A model generated the notes under the pieces. That model was not told the origin of the DNA and did no database searches. It worked only from the letters and a program-made list of their open reading frames with translations. Positions 23,405 to 37,600 of a stretch of 64,000 nt of DNA are shown here, piece after piece (within the stretch, counting starts at the first letter, position 1; each line of letters begins with the position of its first letter). Both the position numbers and the translations under genes were made by a program. The stretch covers positions 48,349,154 to 48,413,153 of the forward strand of contig CM072887.1 of NCBI GenBank assembly GCA_037013685.1, in the 5' to 3' direction. This DNA is from Acridotheres tristis. Lineage: Eukaryota; Chordata; Aves; Passeriformes; Sturnidae.

Positions 23405-26400
23405 GCCATTATGACATTACCTGCAAATAATGTGTTTCACAAGAGCAATAATATGTTCGTTTGATTTGTTTTTTTTACATATGGGTAACCGTGATTTTAA
23501 ATATTTTGAATGTTTTAGATCTTTAACCATGTATTTAATTATATGAATAGCTTTGCATCTAGGAGTGTTTAAATACTGAGGAAGAGCCAACGTCTCTGCA
23601 GATCTTGACAATACCACTACACAGTACCAACAATTGATTTCTCAATTACTAAATCATTTTTAGAAAGTCTGTATGATATTTAGTCAATGATTGCTTTGGA
23701 AAACTGGCAGAATATATCTATGGGTTTGAAGTATTTCTATATCCTTTTATATCACTATGAAAGATTTCAGCTGTTAATTGTTTGTGAGTTATTAAATACA
23801 AATATGAAAAAGAAATTAAGATCTAACACAAACTCATAAGGTGAAAGATCATGTCTGTGACGATACTTAATCTGTCAAGGTATCCTGAAAAACTGCACAG
23901 TACAGAAAAATTGATAGACATAAATCAAATTTTCTTTTTATACATGAAAGAAGAAGACTGCTTGGCTTCATGGTAATCTATGTATGGAAGAGGGCTATGT
24001 GACATAAAGAAATTAGTATTGTTTCTGATTTTAAGATTCAACTTATATTTGAGTCTAGTAATAAGAAAAATCCTGCTCTCCTGTTTTATCAACCAGGCCT
24101 TGCTGGTTTATATGTTTTAAGTAAGTTCTGTGTTAATATTCTGGCAGCTAATCTTTACTGCATTTTACTTTGAAGCGCCAAATATTTAACAGTTTCTGGG
24201 ATTACAAAGCTTTTGCCATATCTCCAAACAAGTATTTGTGCATAAATAAATTAATTTGGCAGAATTATGCATTTGGCAGACATTGTCTTGTCACTAGCAC
24301 ATCAGCAAATCAGGCCCTTGTCTAGATTCCAGGTTCCTAATCATTCTGAAGAAATCAGTACAGATTTAAAATAAACTTGCCTACGGGCACCTGAAATTAT
24401 TGTAACTAATGAAATAAGCCCTAGGAAATGTAGTAGTTGTTCTGAAATTGTCATTTGGTTCTGACTTTAAAGATGTATATTCCCCTCTCTCTGTTGCTGT
24501 AGTCATTTTGTACTTAATCCTCTGATGGCATCTTTCCCTTTAAGTGATTACCCTTTGCATCTTCTTGGCACCAGGTTTATTTTCAGCAAGCTGTGCTCAG
24601 AGTGCTGGCAGCCATCCCAGGGAAGCTGCTCTGCCTCGGTGGCATTTGGTACATGGGAATTCCAGAGTAAGGAACGGGCAAAGGTTACCACGTGTTTTAC
24701 ATCACTCCAAGAAACATCAAACTAGACTGTTAGTGTTTGACAACAAACAATGCACGAGGCCTCTGGGCATTGTGGTCTGTCTAATTCTTTATTTTCCCTT
24801 TCCTTGTACCTCCACTCATACCAGCCACGTTGGAATATTACCTGTGCATTTTTCTTGTAATATCACCCCGTGATGTAGGAAGTCCTGGTAAAAGATGCAG
24901 TTTTACACAGCATAATCTAAATGCTAGGGAATAGTTTAACTCCCAAGAAACAAACCAGTTGCTTAGTAAGATTTGGATAGTTGTACTTTCAGACTTTTCC
25001 TAGCCTTTGCTGTTTAAATATTTTAAGTCTGATTTCAGCCTACAAGTTACTATCACTGTATGTTCCAAAAGCAGACAAACAGCAGCTTTTTTTTGCACAG
25101 CAAAATTTGCTGTTCTTCGTAATCAGAAATGTCCTATCAAGAAGCCAAAAATGCACAGATTAAATATGCATATACATGTATATATGTTGCCAAAAAAGAA
25201 ATGGCAGATCAGTTTCCACAATTCCATTTCACAGTGAAGTTTTGGTTGTACTTCTGCCTGATGGAAGTTTAGCCTACAGAGCTCTTTAGCAATGTCTTCT
25301 ACAGGATCCTGAAAGCTGATGGTGAATCAAGTGTGCTGCCTGATTTGCCTGCCTCCAGACCATTTCTTGGTGCATGGTCTGCCTGGCTGTGCCTCACGGG
25401 GTGGGTGGAATGTCACCAGGATCCCCAAATGGTGCCGTTGGTGACCTTTGTTTGCCCTGGCTGGCTGTTCCTGGGAGCTGCTCTGCCCATCACACTGATG
25501 GGTGGCTGAGGTCTGATGTGCCAGAGTATGTCACTGCTCTTTATCAGCTGTCTGCCTGGTGTTATTGGGAGGTTTTTTGGGGTTTTCCTGATGTGACATG
25601 TCCTGTCCTAGTCAGTTAGAGTGGTCAGTTTAAAGAGCATTGTTTGCTGAATAATGTCAGAGATTAACATTCTCTGAAACGAGGATGGAGAAAGGAATAA
25701 ATAAATTAAATGGCAGGGGTGAATATAAAAAAACTGAAGTGAGCTATTAATTCAGACTGTACTGGCGATTCATCTTAGTTCAAACTCACTAGGATTTGAC
25801 TCATACTTGATCCTTCGATACTGATCCTTAATACTTACATGAAGAAAAATCACAGGCCACAATCTTAATTTTATTTGTTTTAAATAAGGAAAAAAATTAT
25901 ATACTCCTTTCATTTCATGATAACACTTTGAAACAATTTTCTTCCCTAAAATATAAGATTTTCTAAAAATTGGTTGAAGCTATCTGTAAGAAGATTTATA
26001 GCAATATAAAAATACCGTAATTTAAAATGTATATTTATTCAAGTCAATATTATGATTAACTAGGCTAGCCTTCCAGACCTACTTAGAGATCTCCTTATTA
26101 AATCTTTATAAATGGATTTGTTACTTACAGCAGAAGATAGTTTAGAATGCATATGGGAATTTTTGCATGAATGAACTGAGAATAACTCTTGTAAAAACAA
26201 ACAGCACTAGGCATAGGTTCAATAATACAAGAAATAAGTTACTGATCCATAATATCTTTTTCTAGTACAACATGTAGGAAAGTGCTGGTTTTCAAGAGCA
26301 GAGTGTAAACAACTTACAAAAATCAGATGTAATAATAGCATAAGGTCTTGCTACCTCTGATTTTCTGTATGCGTCATAGCCATGTCAAATTAGCATTTCC

Positions 26401-27764
26401 TGTAGCTATTTAGGAACACCTCTCTTAAGTTGAATACAAGTGTCAAACGACCACATGACAGTTTGTTATAAGACCAATCCACAGGAGCCATCTATTACAA
26501 AGCCACAAGGCTTCCCTGTGCTATTCAAGTTAACAGAGGGTGTTTTCTTCTTGCTTCGTTTGATTCATTATTTTTAAGGTGTGGAAGCTGTTCTTACTGT
26601 GAACAAACTTTTGGGGATTTTTTGCCTTCTTTTAAAATACGGTCTTCTTTGAAGTGAAGGATGGACTTGAGAACTAGCAGAAGAGAATATAAATTCTAAG
26701 TATCTGAAGGCATGTTTGCTACTGGAAAGGAGTGAGAAGGAAGCTGTGATACAGGTATGGTGTTTGGAAAAGGTAAGGGTAGTATATCCATATTTGTATG
26801 AATTTGTATTCCATAGGATCAGGAAGGAGTTTTTGACCAGCACCAAGAAGTATGGTATCAAGATGTAGATAGAAATTTTCGATCTTTATGTGAATAAATC
26901 AATATTGCCCATTCCTAGAAATCTGATTAAACACTGAACTGCTTAATTCTGACATACAGAACTATTTGACAGCTAAACTCACTCTATCCTATATCAATAT
27001 GTAAAATAAAATAACAGATCAATGCTTTTTTAGGCCAGTGAATTTTTCTATTGTGACAAAGCAGATTTTTCTTTTTTTAACACCCAATTTTGTCAAAGAT
27101 TTCTAAATTATTTCAGGGTATCATAGCAAAGTCTAGCTTTACTTTAAAATGCAAAGGCAAAGACAGAGCTGAATGAAAAGAAGAGAATATTTGTTTTCAC
27201 TTTTCCCATGCTTTTGCTCCCTATGTATTTACTTGCATTGCAGCTATCCTGTTTCCCTCTGCCATCTCCGTTGCTCTAGCTGCTGTGTAATCAAGGTGAC
27301 ACAGAGAGAAAGGCACTGCTTTGGTCATTTAATTAGAAACAAATGTCAAGTATAGCAAATGAAAGAAAAGAAGCAATACAAGCATACAAAAGTAAGATTT
27401 GATATTTGCATGGCTTAATTGTTGCATAAACTGATACCTAAATTTTTTATATGTGAAAATGAGCTAATGAAGTATGGAACGTTTTCAGACGAAAATTTTT
27501 TTCAGTGAGGTAGATGTCCTTTATATATGCTTCAGAGCAAAAGCATTTTTTTATTTTTTGGGAATTCAAACTATACTTTCACTAGAGGTTTTTGCGTTTT
27601 TTGATGCATGCTTGCTAAGTTAAATGGTTAGCCTACCTTTGAATCAGTCTTGATTCGATCTAAAAAAGCACTTTGTAGGTCTTCTTAATTCACATACCTT
27701 AATGACTTCAACTTTTACTGAGATCCTTAGAGGTTCACAGTTTATTAACAATCTATGCTGTGAA

Positions 27765-28056
27765 CACACATCTGGAGCACTGCACAGTTCTGGGCTCCCC
27801 AGTGTCAGAAAGGCATGGAGTTCCTGGAGTGAGTTCAGTGAAGCACCACAAAGATGAATAAGGACTGGGAGGATCTGTCATGCATGGAGAGGACAAGAGA
27901 GCTAGAAGACTATTCAGCCTGGAGAAGAGAAGGCTTGGAAAAGATCTTGCCACTGTGTATAGGTGGTTGTGTCACTGTGTACGATGGAGTGTGTCAGAGA
28001 GAGACAGACTGTGCACCAGGCAATCTCCAGAGGTCCCTTCCATCCCCAACCTTTTG
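27765..28056 (+). mobile_element. CR1 LINE 3' fragment with internal deletion (plus strand)
   Basis: The order of recognisable CR1 blocks is 'tctggagcactg', 'cagttctgggctcccca', 'gccacaaagatga'-like, 'cagcctggagaagagaaggct' and the terminal 'tctccagaggtcccttccat-cccaac'. The part between about 27960 and 28015 is short and scrambled relative to a full CR1, so a deletion or high divergence is present. It is the longest CR1 copy in the window and still lacks any intact ORF. Overlapping ORFs of 60-109 codons on both strands are repeat translations. Confidence 0.88.
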
Positions 28057-29217
28057 GTGACTCCAAGCATGGCAGACATAAGGCTGGCAGAGTGCCAAGC
28101 CCCACAGCTGTGGTAGCACTGCCAGCAGACACCAGCTGGAAGTGTAAATGCCAGTAGAACCATCTGGGGAGAAGACAGAAGGAGCATCCCTCTATTAACA
28201 AGTTTTCTGTAGCAGGGAGCTCCAAGCTAAAAAATTGTTTCAAGTTTAGAAATTAGTACTTTTGCTTCTTCAGCAAAACAGTGCAGATAATTTGTTTCCA
28301 TTATCTTTTCAGAATATTTTGAGTATATTCTGGATTATGTCTGTTCCTGCTTTTATTAATCAGGTCAAATTATCTTTCAGAACATTTTATCCATTAATTC
28401 ACATTCAATAATGTACCCTTTTGCCACTGGGCATTCTGGGTCATCTATGCTTTGATATTTTTCTGGCACATCCATTAGTGTACTATTCAAGTTCAAAAGG
28501 AACACAATAGTAAATGTTTCAAATATAACATATGCTTTTAGTCAGTATTTATGCTTTCAGAAGATGAATAAGAGTCCCATTTCTTGTGATGTTCCAAATA
28601 ATTGCTACTACAGGTAATTTGAAGGCCTGATTTTGTTTATGTATATGCATGTGTGTGTACATGCCCAGGCGCTGGTACTTGTATCTCTTCCAAAGACTGT
28701 GAAATCCACAGGGAAGCCACATTGTAATTTACACATAATTTACCTTTACAACTTCTAATTTTTTTGAGCATATCTGCTGCCAGTGTTTGCTAGATTTATT
28801 CAGAAGGGAAAATATTTCTGAACCCACTGATTAATAGCTTGTATTAGAGGGACAGGGTTATGTAAAAGCATCAGCTGCATGTTCTCTGCTCTAAAAGCCT
28901 AGTACCGCAAAGGTTTTTATAACTATTAATGAATCATAATTTATAATTCAGGTAGTTACATCCCTGAAAATTTATAGGACTCTCAATCAAAACAAATGGA
29001 AATTTACTACAAGTAACGCATAAATCCCAAACAATTCTCAGTTTAGAAACAACCTTGAAAAACCCAGTATGTTGTCCCTATCATCAACAGATAAAGTAGA
29101 GAGCCTGCTTCTGTGTGGCAGCCCTGCTTAAGAGTCTGCATTTGAAGATGAGAAACAACATGTCATTCTGTGAATCTGATCTCACACAATATATCCCAGG
29201 TCCCTTGTTACAGTTAT

Positions 29218-29241
29218 CTTTAATTAATATTTTAATTAAAG
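29218..29241. repeat. Perfect 10-bp AT-rich inverted repeat
   Basis: CTTTAATTAA and its exact complement TTAATTAAAG are separated by TATT. Each arm contains a TAATTA core like homeodomain sites. In AT-rich DNA such palindromes arise easily, so function is only a possibility. Confidence 0.7.
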
Positions 29242-31520
29242 TGTATCAAATGAATGTAATGAGCTCTGTAATAAATCTCCTGTGAACTACAGCAGAGTTG
29301 GAATATCACAATAACCATGAGGAACTAGTGCAGTGGTAAGAACCAAAACTCTGCAGAACTTATTAAATCTCCTGACATGTCCCAGTCTGCCCTGTTCGAT
29401 TAATATAATGTGGTTTATCTTGATCAAGAAATGGCAAAGAATCTTTCAACAAAATTATTTTTCACTCCATTAATGTGGAGCTCTGTATCTATTACCTCAG
29501 TGTAACTGAGTTGGATTTGTTCTTTTCCCAGGTAAAAATTATTTGTCTTTTAAGACAGTCTCTTTCTAAAGCTGATTGTTACACTGTGCTTATTCCCATT
29601 GTTAGGAACCTCTTTAACTTCAGTGTGACTAGTCAGCAAAGAAATTTCTTACCAACATAAGAAATAGAGAATCTGAATGCAGAACAAATAGGCCTGTGGA
29701 ATTTTTCAGAAGGTGGTATTTCAACACTGTGGTGTTGTGGCTTAGTCATTTTGGCAGCAATACACTAGAAATATACCTACCTGAAACCTCTGAAAGAAAT
29801 CACGTACCTAGGGGATGGACTGACTGCTTAGCTTACTTCTTAATCTTCATTGCAAGGTATGGATAAATTGCATTTGCCAATTCTTGGCCACCTGCTGGCA
29901 ATAATTATCTTGATTTTGATGCTGAATTTCAGGAGTATCTTTTATTTGTAATGGTGAGAGGATGCAGCCAATTGGAATATCTAAACATGGTTCTTTCCTG
30001 CTTAGCAACCAAAATTGCATTCAATATAGTGGAAGTGGATGTGTTTCAATTTGTATGGTGTCTGTATGCATAGTTTGCTGAAATTTTAATTTCACATGGG
30101 CATACATTGCAACTTCATGCATTGAAACCTAATGAAGTGATTATCAGCATAAACTGAGATTTTATTAAAAAGATACATGGCTTGCTTACATTTCCTATCC
30201 AAGTTTTTACAGAGTGTTTTTAGCAATAGTCTAGTTGAACCTTCCAAGTGTGACTGCGTATTCTAGTTACAGAATAATGAATGAACAGAAAAGGCTGTGT
30301 TGTTTGTACAAGGTTCTATGTAAATAGGGTTTTCTGAAATAGTCAACATATTAGTTGGATGCTAGTTTTGTGAAGACTTTGTTTGACAAACTCATAATGT
30401 TCTAAATGTTTATCAAAGCTCTTCACACATATATATGACAGAATTTGCTTTTCTTCATTTTTCTACTGCAAATGTTAGTTGTAATAACTCAATAGCAGCA
30501 GGCCTAGAGTTATATTAGGTTGAGAAAAGTTAGTTCAGTGAATATTTGATGTCATACATGACAATAGCAGTAAGAGGCTTACTAGTTCTTAATGAGCCAG
30601 ACTTTTAATTGTAGAGCTGTAAAACACTTTTATATACACTCTACATGTAATAATATAATACACTTTTATATATACTACTTATATTTGTCCTTGCATAGCT
30701 GTGTTTGTCATATTGAAGATTTTTAAATTATAATACATTTGTAAACTCTTATTTGGCTCCTGATTAGTTATTGACGTGGAGAAATCTGCATGTGATCTAT
30801 AGTAAAACAGTGTCTCCTTTGTTTGCCAGAGACAGAAGAAGTAGACAGTAATGCTGCAAAATAGACAAAATCATTCCATAACAAGTAAATGCATTTTGTA
30901 GTTTTCAAGTTAGTAATTTTTAGTTCTTTATTTATTATCTTGTTTCTTTAGTATAATGTTCTTATTGTTGTCTGCAAAGCTGCTTGTAATTTAAGTGCAG
31001 ATCCAAAGCCCAATAAAATGCATGGGAAGTTTCTCTTCAGCTGCAATAAACTTTGTATCAATTCTCTTGTCTGAGCATTTCTCATAGGTTCCTGGTAGGA
31101 AAAAAATGCCTGCTAAGTGTTTATATTGCTTCTTCCTAATAGTTGTAATTTGTAAATGGCATGTAAATATTGTTCTTTATCATATTTGCTCAACCTAGTA
31201 ATAGCATTTTATGCGAGGCACACCCACTACATTTGCCACATGAGACTGCATTAACAGTGATGGTGGCCATATGGCATTTTTAAATTTCCATGTAAAAAGA
31301 AGTGCTCATGCAAAAACAAATGAGCCCTTTAGCTACTGTTTGGGCCCGTAAGATCTTACCAGCTTTGTTGTATTCTTCCATTGCTCATGTTTCAATATCA
31401 CTGTTTGTTTAAAATAAGACTTGCAGGAGATAGGATCTCTGACAAAATGTCTTGAGTGCTTGACAGTGTCTGAAGCTTTGCATTTATATGCCTTGTAGTT
31501 ATACAGATATACTTGAAGCT

Positions 31521-31570
31521 GGATTTCGATGATTCTCATGAGTCCCTTCCAACTCAGGATATCCTGTGAC
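31521..31570 (+). mobile_element. CR1 LINE 3' tail remnant (plus strand)
   Basis: A 'gatgattctcatgagtccc' block followed by 'ttccaactcaggatat' and 'cctgtga' matches the last 50 bp or so of CR1. Nothing further upstream is clearly CR1. It is a short, 5'-truncated and non-coding remnant. Confidence 0.75.
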
Positions 31571-34500
31571 CAACTAAGATGTGATCAGCCTTATATAGGA
31601 ACAAGAACTTTGTCTGATAGGGCGTCATGGTCTCTCATTGTGTCAAAATTAATTATTTCAGCCTCTTGTACCTTTGTGTGCTTGAGAGTTCTTTGAGAAT
31701 GTGGATGATTTATACACAGTTTACAGTTTACTAGCTACTTAAGAGCTACAGGTTTGATACCCTTGTATTATGTCTGCTACCCTAGACACTTCAAATGTGA
31801 GCCAGTACCGTGTATTCTCATTCTGTATAACAAATACTTATACAAGGTAATCAGTACATGTTTGCTGCCCATGCCTGCATCTCCTTGGTGTCTTTAGTAG
31901 TTCTACATTTAATAATTTATCCTCCTTTTGCACTGTATGAAAGCATTCTCCTATATTTTTAAATTCAAATTTATTGTTCAGTATTTTTACCTTCATATTT
32001 TGCTTGCAAGACAGGCAAAATTCCTTTGTCTTCCTGCTTTTTATTGTGAAATTGTTGTTCTCCTACTTCCTCTTCCGTTTATTAACTATGTAAGTAGTAA
32101 ATTTTTACCTGCCTAACCTGGCTTATTGCTTCCTGAGACAGGTCATGGTCAAAGGTTATATCAATAGTATAAATTGATTTGTAAAATGTGAATCAAAGCT
32201 GAATCCTTCTAAAATTCAAGAGGCATAATCTTCACAGATGACAAATAATCCTGCTCCCCAAATCTGAGCATAATCTAGCCTCATTTTCCTGATTTTTTGA
32301 TGCCTGGAATTTAGATTTCCAAGTTACTTATATTATTTTAATATTTATCTGTTAAAACACGATTTTCATTGAGTTCTTACTTGGGCCCTGTAAGTGAAAT
32401 TCATATAAAATTCATAACTCACTTTAAACAATATGTTTGATCCATTTGTAAAGCTGATGTTTCTCATCTTGAAATCCTTATTGGCACATATTTGCATCTT
32501 TATGAAGAAAGTAACAATCTATCTCTTAATTAGGAGGCATAACCCAGGACCTCTGTGAGAGCAGCAGGAACCAAATGATCCTCAGCATTGTCACTTACCT
32601 GATAAACCAGGCAGAGGTTCAGTGGGAGAAAGTCAGCAGGTTGAAGTTCGATTTTTTTTCTCAAATACAGACTCAGAAGAGAGTGTGGGGAATTTTTGTT
32701 TTAACTGATGTAAATTGACAATTGGAGTTCTTTCCTTTTAAATGCTTTGTACTGTTTTAATTTTTTTAAGTGGAAAAAGGAAGAGAGGTTCCTGCATTTT
32801 TAAAGGAAAAAACCCAAACTTAAGAAAAGTGTTTCTATCTATTATGGATGCCATACAGCAAGGTAGCAGTATCAGTGTTTCCACTGTAGCCAACAGAATA
32901 GCTCCTCATCTTGCATGGAAATGACCTTCAGACAAAGCCAAAAGTAATTTTCAGGAGGCTGCGAAGATATTTGTTGAAAACAGGATCAAAAATGTATGGG
33001 GGCCTCATAATGCCACAAGGGGAACCTGAAAGTGGACACCTTCAGCTCATAATTCTAGTTTTACTAGCTGCAGCTCACAAAGCAACAGCTGCATCTACAT
33101 TGCAAAATACCTCCCACACATACATATACACACAGTGTTTGCACACAATACTTACTTTTTTTCCTTTAATGTGTGGGAATTAATTAGAATCTAAGATCTT
33201 ACTGAGAGAAAGTGTGTGCTGTTTAGTTTAGAGGGCTAAAGATAATACAGCTCCCATACTTTGATCATGCAGGCTGCAAATGGAAGACAGGATCCTGCAA
33301 AAAGAACCATTCATGCAAATCCAGGTAGAGTTTTACTGAAATCTTCCATCTTCATGATTCTTTTAATAAGATTATCTTCTTCCTATGTTGGCTAGTTGTA
33401 TACATTAATTAGGAAAAAGACTGCATAATCAGAATTGTGTGCTATGAATGAGTACCAATGTTTGTATATTACCTTTTAAAAATTGTGCCAAAAAAAAAAT
33501 CTGAAAATACTTGCACCCAAGCTTTGTTCTGAACTTGGAAGTCACAACAATGGGTTCTTGTATGCTGTCTTTGCCCTGTGAAGAGCTGGTCTAGAAATTT
33601 CTCAAGGTAATAGGATTTTCTATTAGCACCTTATTGTATAATCTGGAAACACTTTGAAAATATATGTTGACATTTTCTCATCAAAGTCATTAGCCAAGTA
33701 TTTTTCCAAGAAGGGCTCCAGTCTAATTCACTTTTATTTAATTAGTTCATCCATTGCTGCTGCCTAAGCACCTAATGACCCTAGGGGATGGTTGGACTTT
33801 TCACCTTTTCTAGCTATTATACTCAGTGCTGTACTGTACTTATAAGTCAAGTTCAAAATCACATCTCACAGGCTACTGTGCTTTTATTTCAGCTGAAGAA
33901 ATTGTTCTTTTCCTCAAATCTGAGAGGTTTATTTCTTACAAAAAAAGAAATTGTTGTATCAAGGGGACAAAGTATATGTGGTCTGCATTAGTTGTTGAAG
34001 AGCTCTGATAATAATATGTTATTAAAATATTTTCAGTTCTGGTAGGATGCTCCCTAAAGTTCTTCCAGTTTGATATTTCTGGAGAAGTAAAGAAACCCTT
34101 TAGAAAGAGTGGCAGGCAATGTTTCTTCAGATGCCAGTGAAAACACCTCCTTCTTGATTTTATTAATGCTGTATGTCTAGCTAAGGTAACTTCCAAAGTG
34201 TCCATTGTGGATTTAGACTGAGTACAGCTTTATGAACTCTCCCACCTCAAAGCAGCAGATCACAGAAGGTTAGTATTGATTTGCAAGGTCCTGACAAGCA
34301 TAAAGGATTCATGTTCTGTAGCACTTGCCCCACTGGAGATTAAACTAACAGAATAAATGTACACCTTTTGATGTGTAAGTTAATGCTTCTGACAGCCCAC
34401 TGTGTCAATCAGTGTGACTGGCAGCCTTAAATATACATTAAAGGTACTTTGCTCTTCTCAGTTGAAGATAAATGTCAACTTTATTGTTTGTGGCAGAGTA

Positions 34501-37500
34501 AAGGGACACGGAACTCGGACACAGGAACAGAAAGTCAGGTACTGCACATCTTTAAGTGTCACAGAGAGACTTAGTAATGAAGTAGACATAGCTCTGTGGA
34601 AACAAGAAAAGTTCCTGCACTTTTACACAAGGAAAAGCTATAACACAGAACAAGGTGGAATAATCTGGGAACACATGTGTTTGTTTGACAGAGAAACATA
34701 TCTTTTCTGCTGAAAATCAAGCAGAGAGCTGGAAAAAATTCCTGAGAAGGATCTTTGTTACATATCACCACATTCTTTAATTGGAAGGCAAACTTAATGG
34801 GAAGAGGTGTTGCAGAATTTGTTTTGTTTCTGGATATCTCAAGATAAAACACATGCTGCAGCCAAGGGTGGCTCTTTCCTGCCAGCCCATCCTTAGCCGT
34901 GCTGGAGCTGATGCAAGTAAACAAGAAGCTGAAGCATCAACTTCTTGCAGCAAACAGAGGTTTTGCACTCACATTTGGAACTGTAACAGCATTGAGTACA
35001 TTGGCAGGTAAGCTTCTCCTTGAAATAGTGAAAACTGAGTCGCATTTCCTAAACTGAATTTTCAGAAGTTTTAAATGTCTTTCATCATGACCAGTTTCTC
35101 TGTTAGAAATGGAATGTTTTCTCCTGCTAACATACCTTCTGCCAAGGGATGAGGTCCATCTTGTCATCCTTTCTGTTCAGCACATGCTGTTTGAAAGGCA
35201 GCATAGAGTAGGAGTGATGCCCAGCACTGCACTCCCCGTTACACCTGGACTGCCCAGCCTTGTGCCTAAGGTCTCCTTGAGAACCAGCTGACAGAATGAC
35301 AGCTGAGTGAAGTGCTGGAAGGGACAAATGCAGGTGATAGGATGAAGGATAGGATTGTGACTCAGGCAGTGCATTTAGTTCTTACATATTCACAAAACAG
35401 GGATTTCAAGTCCTCATTTACTGATGTGGGCTGAAAGAAATCTTTTTGCCATCTGTGTATGACCGCATATTTCTGACTTCACTCTTGATGTGTTGATCTG
35501 ATTCCCATGAATGATATTTTGGCTACAGTCCAAGGCAAATGTAAGTAGAGAAAGTAGCATAGAAGGGTGCAAATTTATGCTTTGCCATATATGTTTGTTT
35601 TGAAGTTGACGAAACTTCAGATTATTTTAGCAGATTGAATTCCTACTTCTTTGTTTTTATATTTTTTCATATAAAGATTGACTCCACTGTCTACAGAATT
35701 TAAACATGAAAACAACTCTAATTTGCACTAAGGAAATATTTTCATTCTGCATGAGTATGCTATTATTTCTGTGGCTGCACTGAAGATTGCCTTAGGTTTG
35801 TTATGCTTCTTCCCTGGTTCATCATCATCTTCTACTTTCAGCAACAGGTGACTGACAGTCAGATTTTCTGAGAAATCCAGGGGGTTCCTCTTTTCTGATT
35901 TCTCTTTCCCAATTCCTTTCTAAGAACTACCTCCCTTTTTACTTCCTTTCCTGTAGAATTTATGATGATTCTTCAGCACCCTCAAATTTACCCACATCCC
36001 CATTTCACACTTTCAGTGTCAAATATCAGTCTCATCCTTTGTTATAGTCAGTACATGTTCTTGCTACAGCAGTGGGTTTTTCTTCTTTGTTAGATTGGTA
36101 TTCTCAAATTCATTCGGACAATTTCCACAGATACTGTGCCTAAGCTTCTGGCACAGCAGCATTTTCCATTCACAATTGGTCACATTTCTTCCATATCCCT
36201 GCTCCTTGTACTAGTTTTTCTTCATTATCTCCATATCTGCTCCTTTATCCTCTTTTTCTGCATTCTGCATCAGTGAGATGTCATATCCATGTATTTTGCA
36301 GAGAAAGAAGCTGAGGCTGCTGCCGTTCCATTTTTAGTATCACAGCAGAAAGTTCCTAAAACTTGGTTTATGGCAGTCTGTCTCTCAACTCTGAGTAGTG
36401 CTACAATTAGTTCCAGGAACACAGTTAGTTTCTGCATCCATACATTAGAGCAGCTTTCTTTAAAGCTGATGATAGATGCAGTTGATAATTACTCAGCCCA
36501 GGCTTTTTTGCAACCAGAAAGCAATTACTTCAAGATTTGTACTTGTTGACAATTCCACCCTTTTTCTCAAGAACAGATTTCAGAGGTGTGAGTAGTATAA
36601 GTGAAAGATGGTCTGCAGCAGAGAAAGTGGTTAAGAAGTCAGTTGTACCTTTTCATATTGTGCTTAGTGATTAATGCATTTCTCTCAAAAGCCCACAAAC
36701 AGTCTGTATTTGTCTGCCTTCTGTTCCATTCCAGCTGTGTGTTGACAGGGAGGTTGAAAGTTCTGGAAATAAACCAGTTTTATGGTGCAATTGTGAAGCT
36801 GATGCCAGAAATGTCATGTAAATCCAGAGACAAATATTTCTTACAGAAAATAATTTCCAGCCTAAATAAATGAACTGCCGTGGTAATTCCAAACAGTCAA
36901 AGCTAAAATAGTGACTTACCAGGAACATTTGCTCAGAATAAAAAAAAGGAAGAATTTCCACCTCCCCCAGAACCAAATTAGGAACTGACTAGGAGTTTGT
37001 AATTTTGTAGACATCAAAAAATATATTATTTAAGTACAACTGAGGATGGAAATTTTCCGTTTTTCTAGTGGTTGTCTTCCTTATCTCAGAATTCGGTATC
37101 ATGTTAAAGAACTGAGGAAAAGGTAATGCTCAGTTTCCCCTCAAATTGTAGCATAAAGCTAAAGTCATTTCCACAGACCAAAGTACACTCCATTACTGAA
37201 ATGTAAAATACCACCTGTGTGAACCCTCCTTCATGGAGAGAAATGGTGACAGACGATAGCATTTTTGATTCTCAGAGAAAAGCTTACTAAATAACATGTT
37301 TATTTAGTAAACTAAATTAATAACCACCGTAGCCACATTCCTTATTGCCATGACAAGATCAGGCAGCCAGTTCAGCCAGAATGCCACCAACTTGCTCTGG
37401 TTGCAGTAGGGTTTGTTGAGCATTACTGCCTAAATGGATTTGGCTTCCAGGTGGAAGACAAGTGATGGAATGGAAGAGGTGTGATCACCAGGAAAGGGAG

Positions 37501-37600
37501 GATTTAACAGAGGTCTAGAAGTTTTGAAAGGCATGGAATTTCACTAATTTTCGTAAGGCAGGAATGAGGAAATACTTAATGAGAATGTTGGAGAGCGCAG

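Larger units (their letters stand above)
20851..27764. other. Non-coding stretch with local tandem duplications
   Basis: No gene or named interspersed element is recognised. The stretch contains the two-copy repeat at 22657, the poly-C run at 22764 and the AT-rich degenerate repeat at 23323. GC-richer islets near 22.4-22.6 kb and 25.37-25.62 kb give longer chance ORFs (70 and 81 codons) with no family resemblance. Confidence 0.5.
28057..37600. other. Non-coding stretch
   Basis: No gene is recognised. It holds the palindrome at 29218 and the CR1 tail at 31.5 kb. A 17-bp direct repeat (ACACTTTTATATACACT-like) occurs at 30624 and 30660. Possible but unsupported splice-site pairs surround 34951-35007. 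The plus strand from about 35870 to 36270 is noticeably pyrimidine-rich. ORFs of up to 117 codons near 34.4-35.4 kb lie on both strands and match no family I know. Confidence 0.5.

Noticed and set aside
27854..28243. Several ORFs on both strands of up to 109 codons
   Set aside because: They overlap a CR1 fragment and contradict each other in strand and frame.
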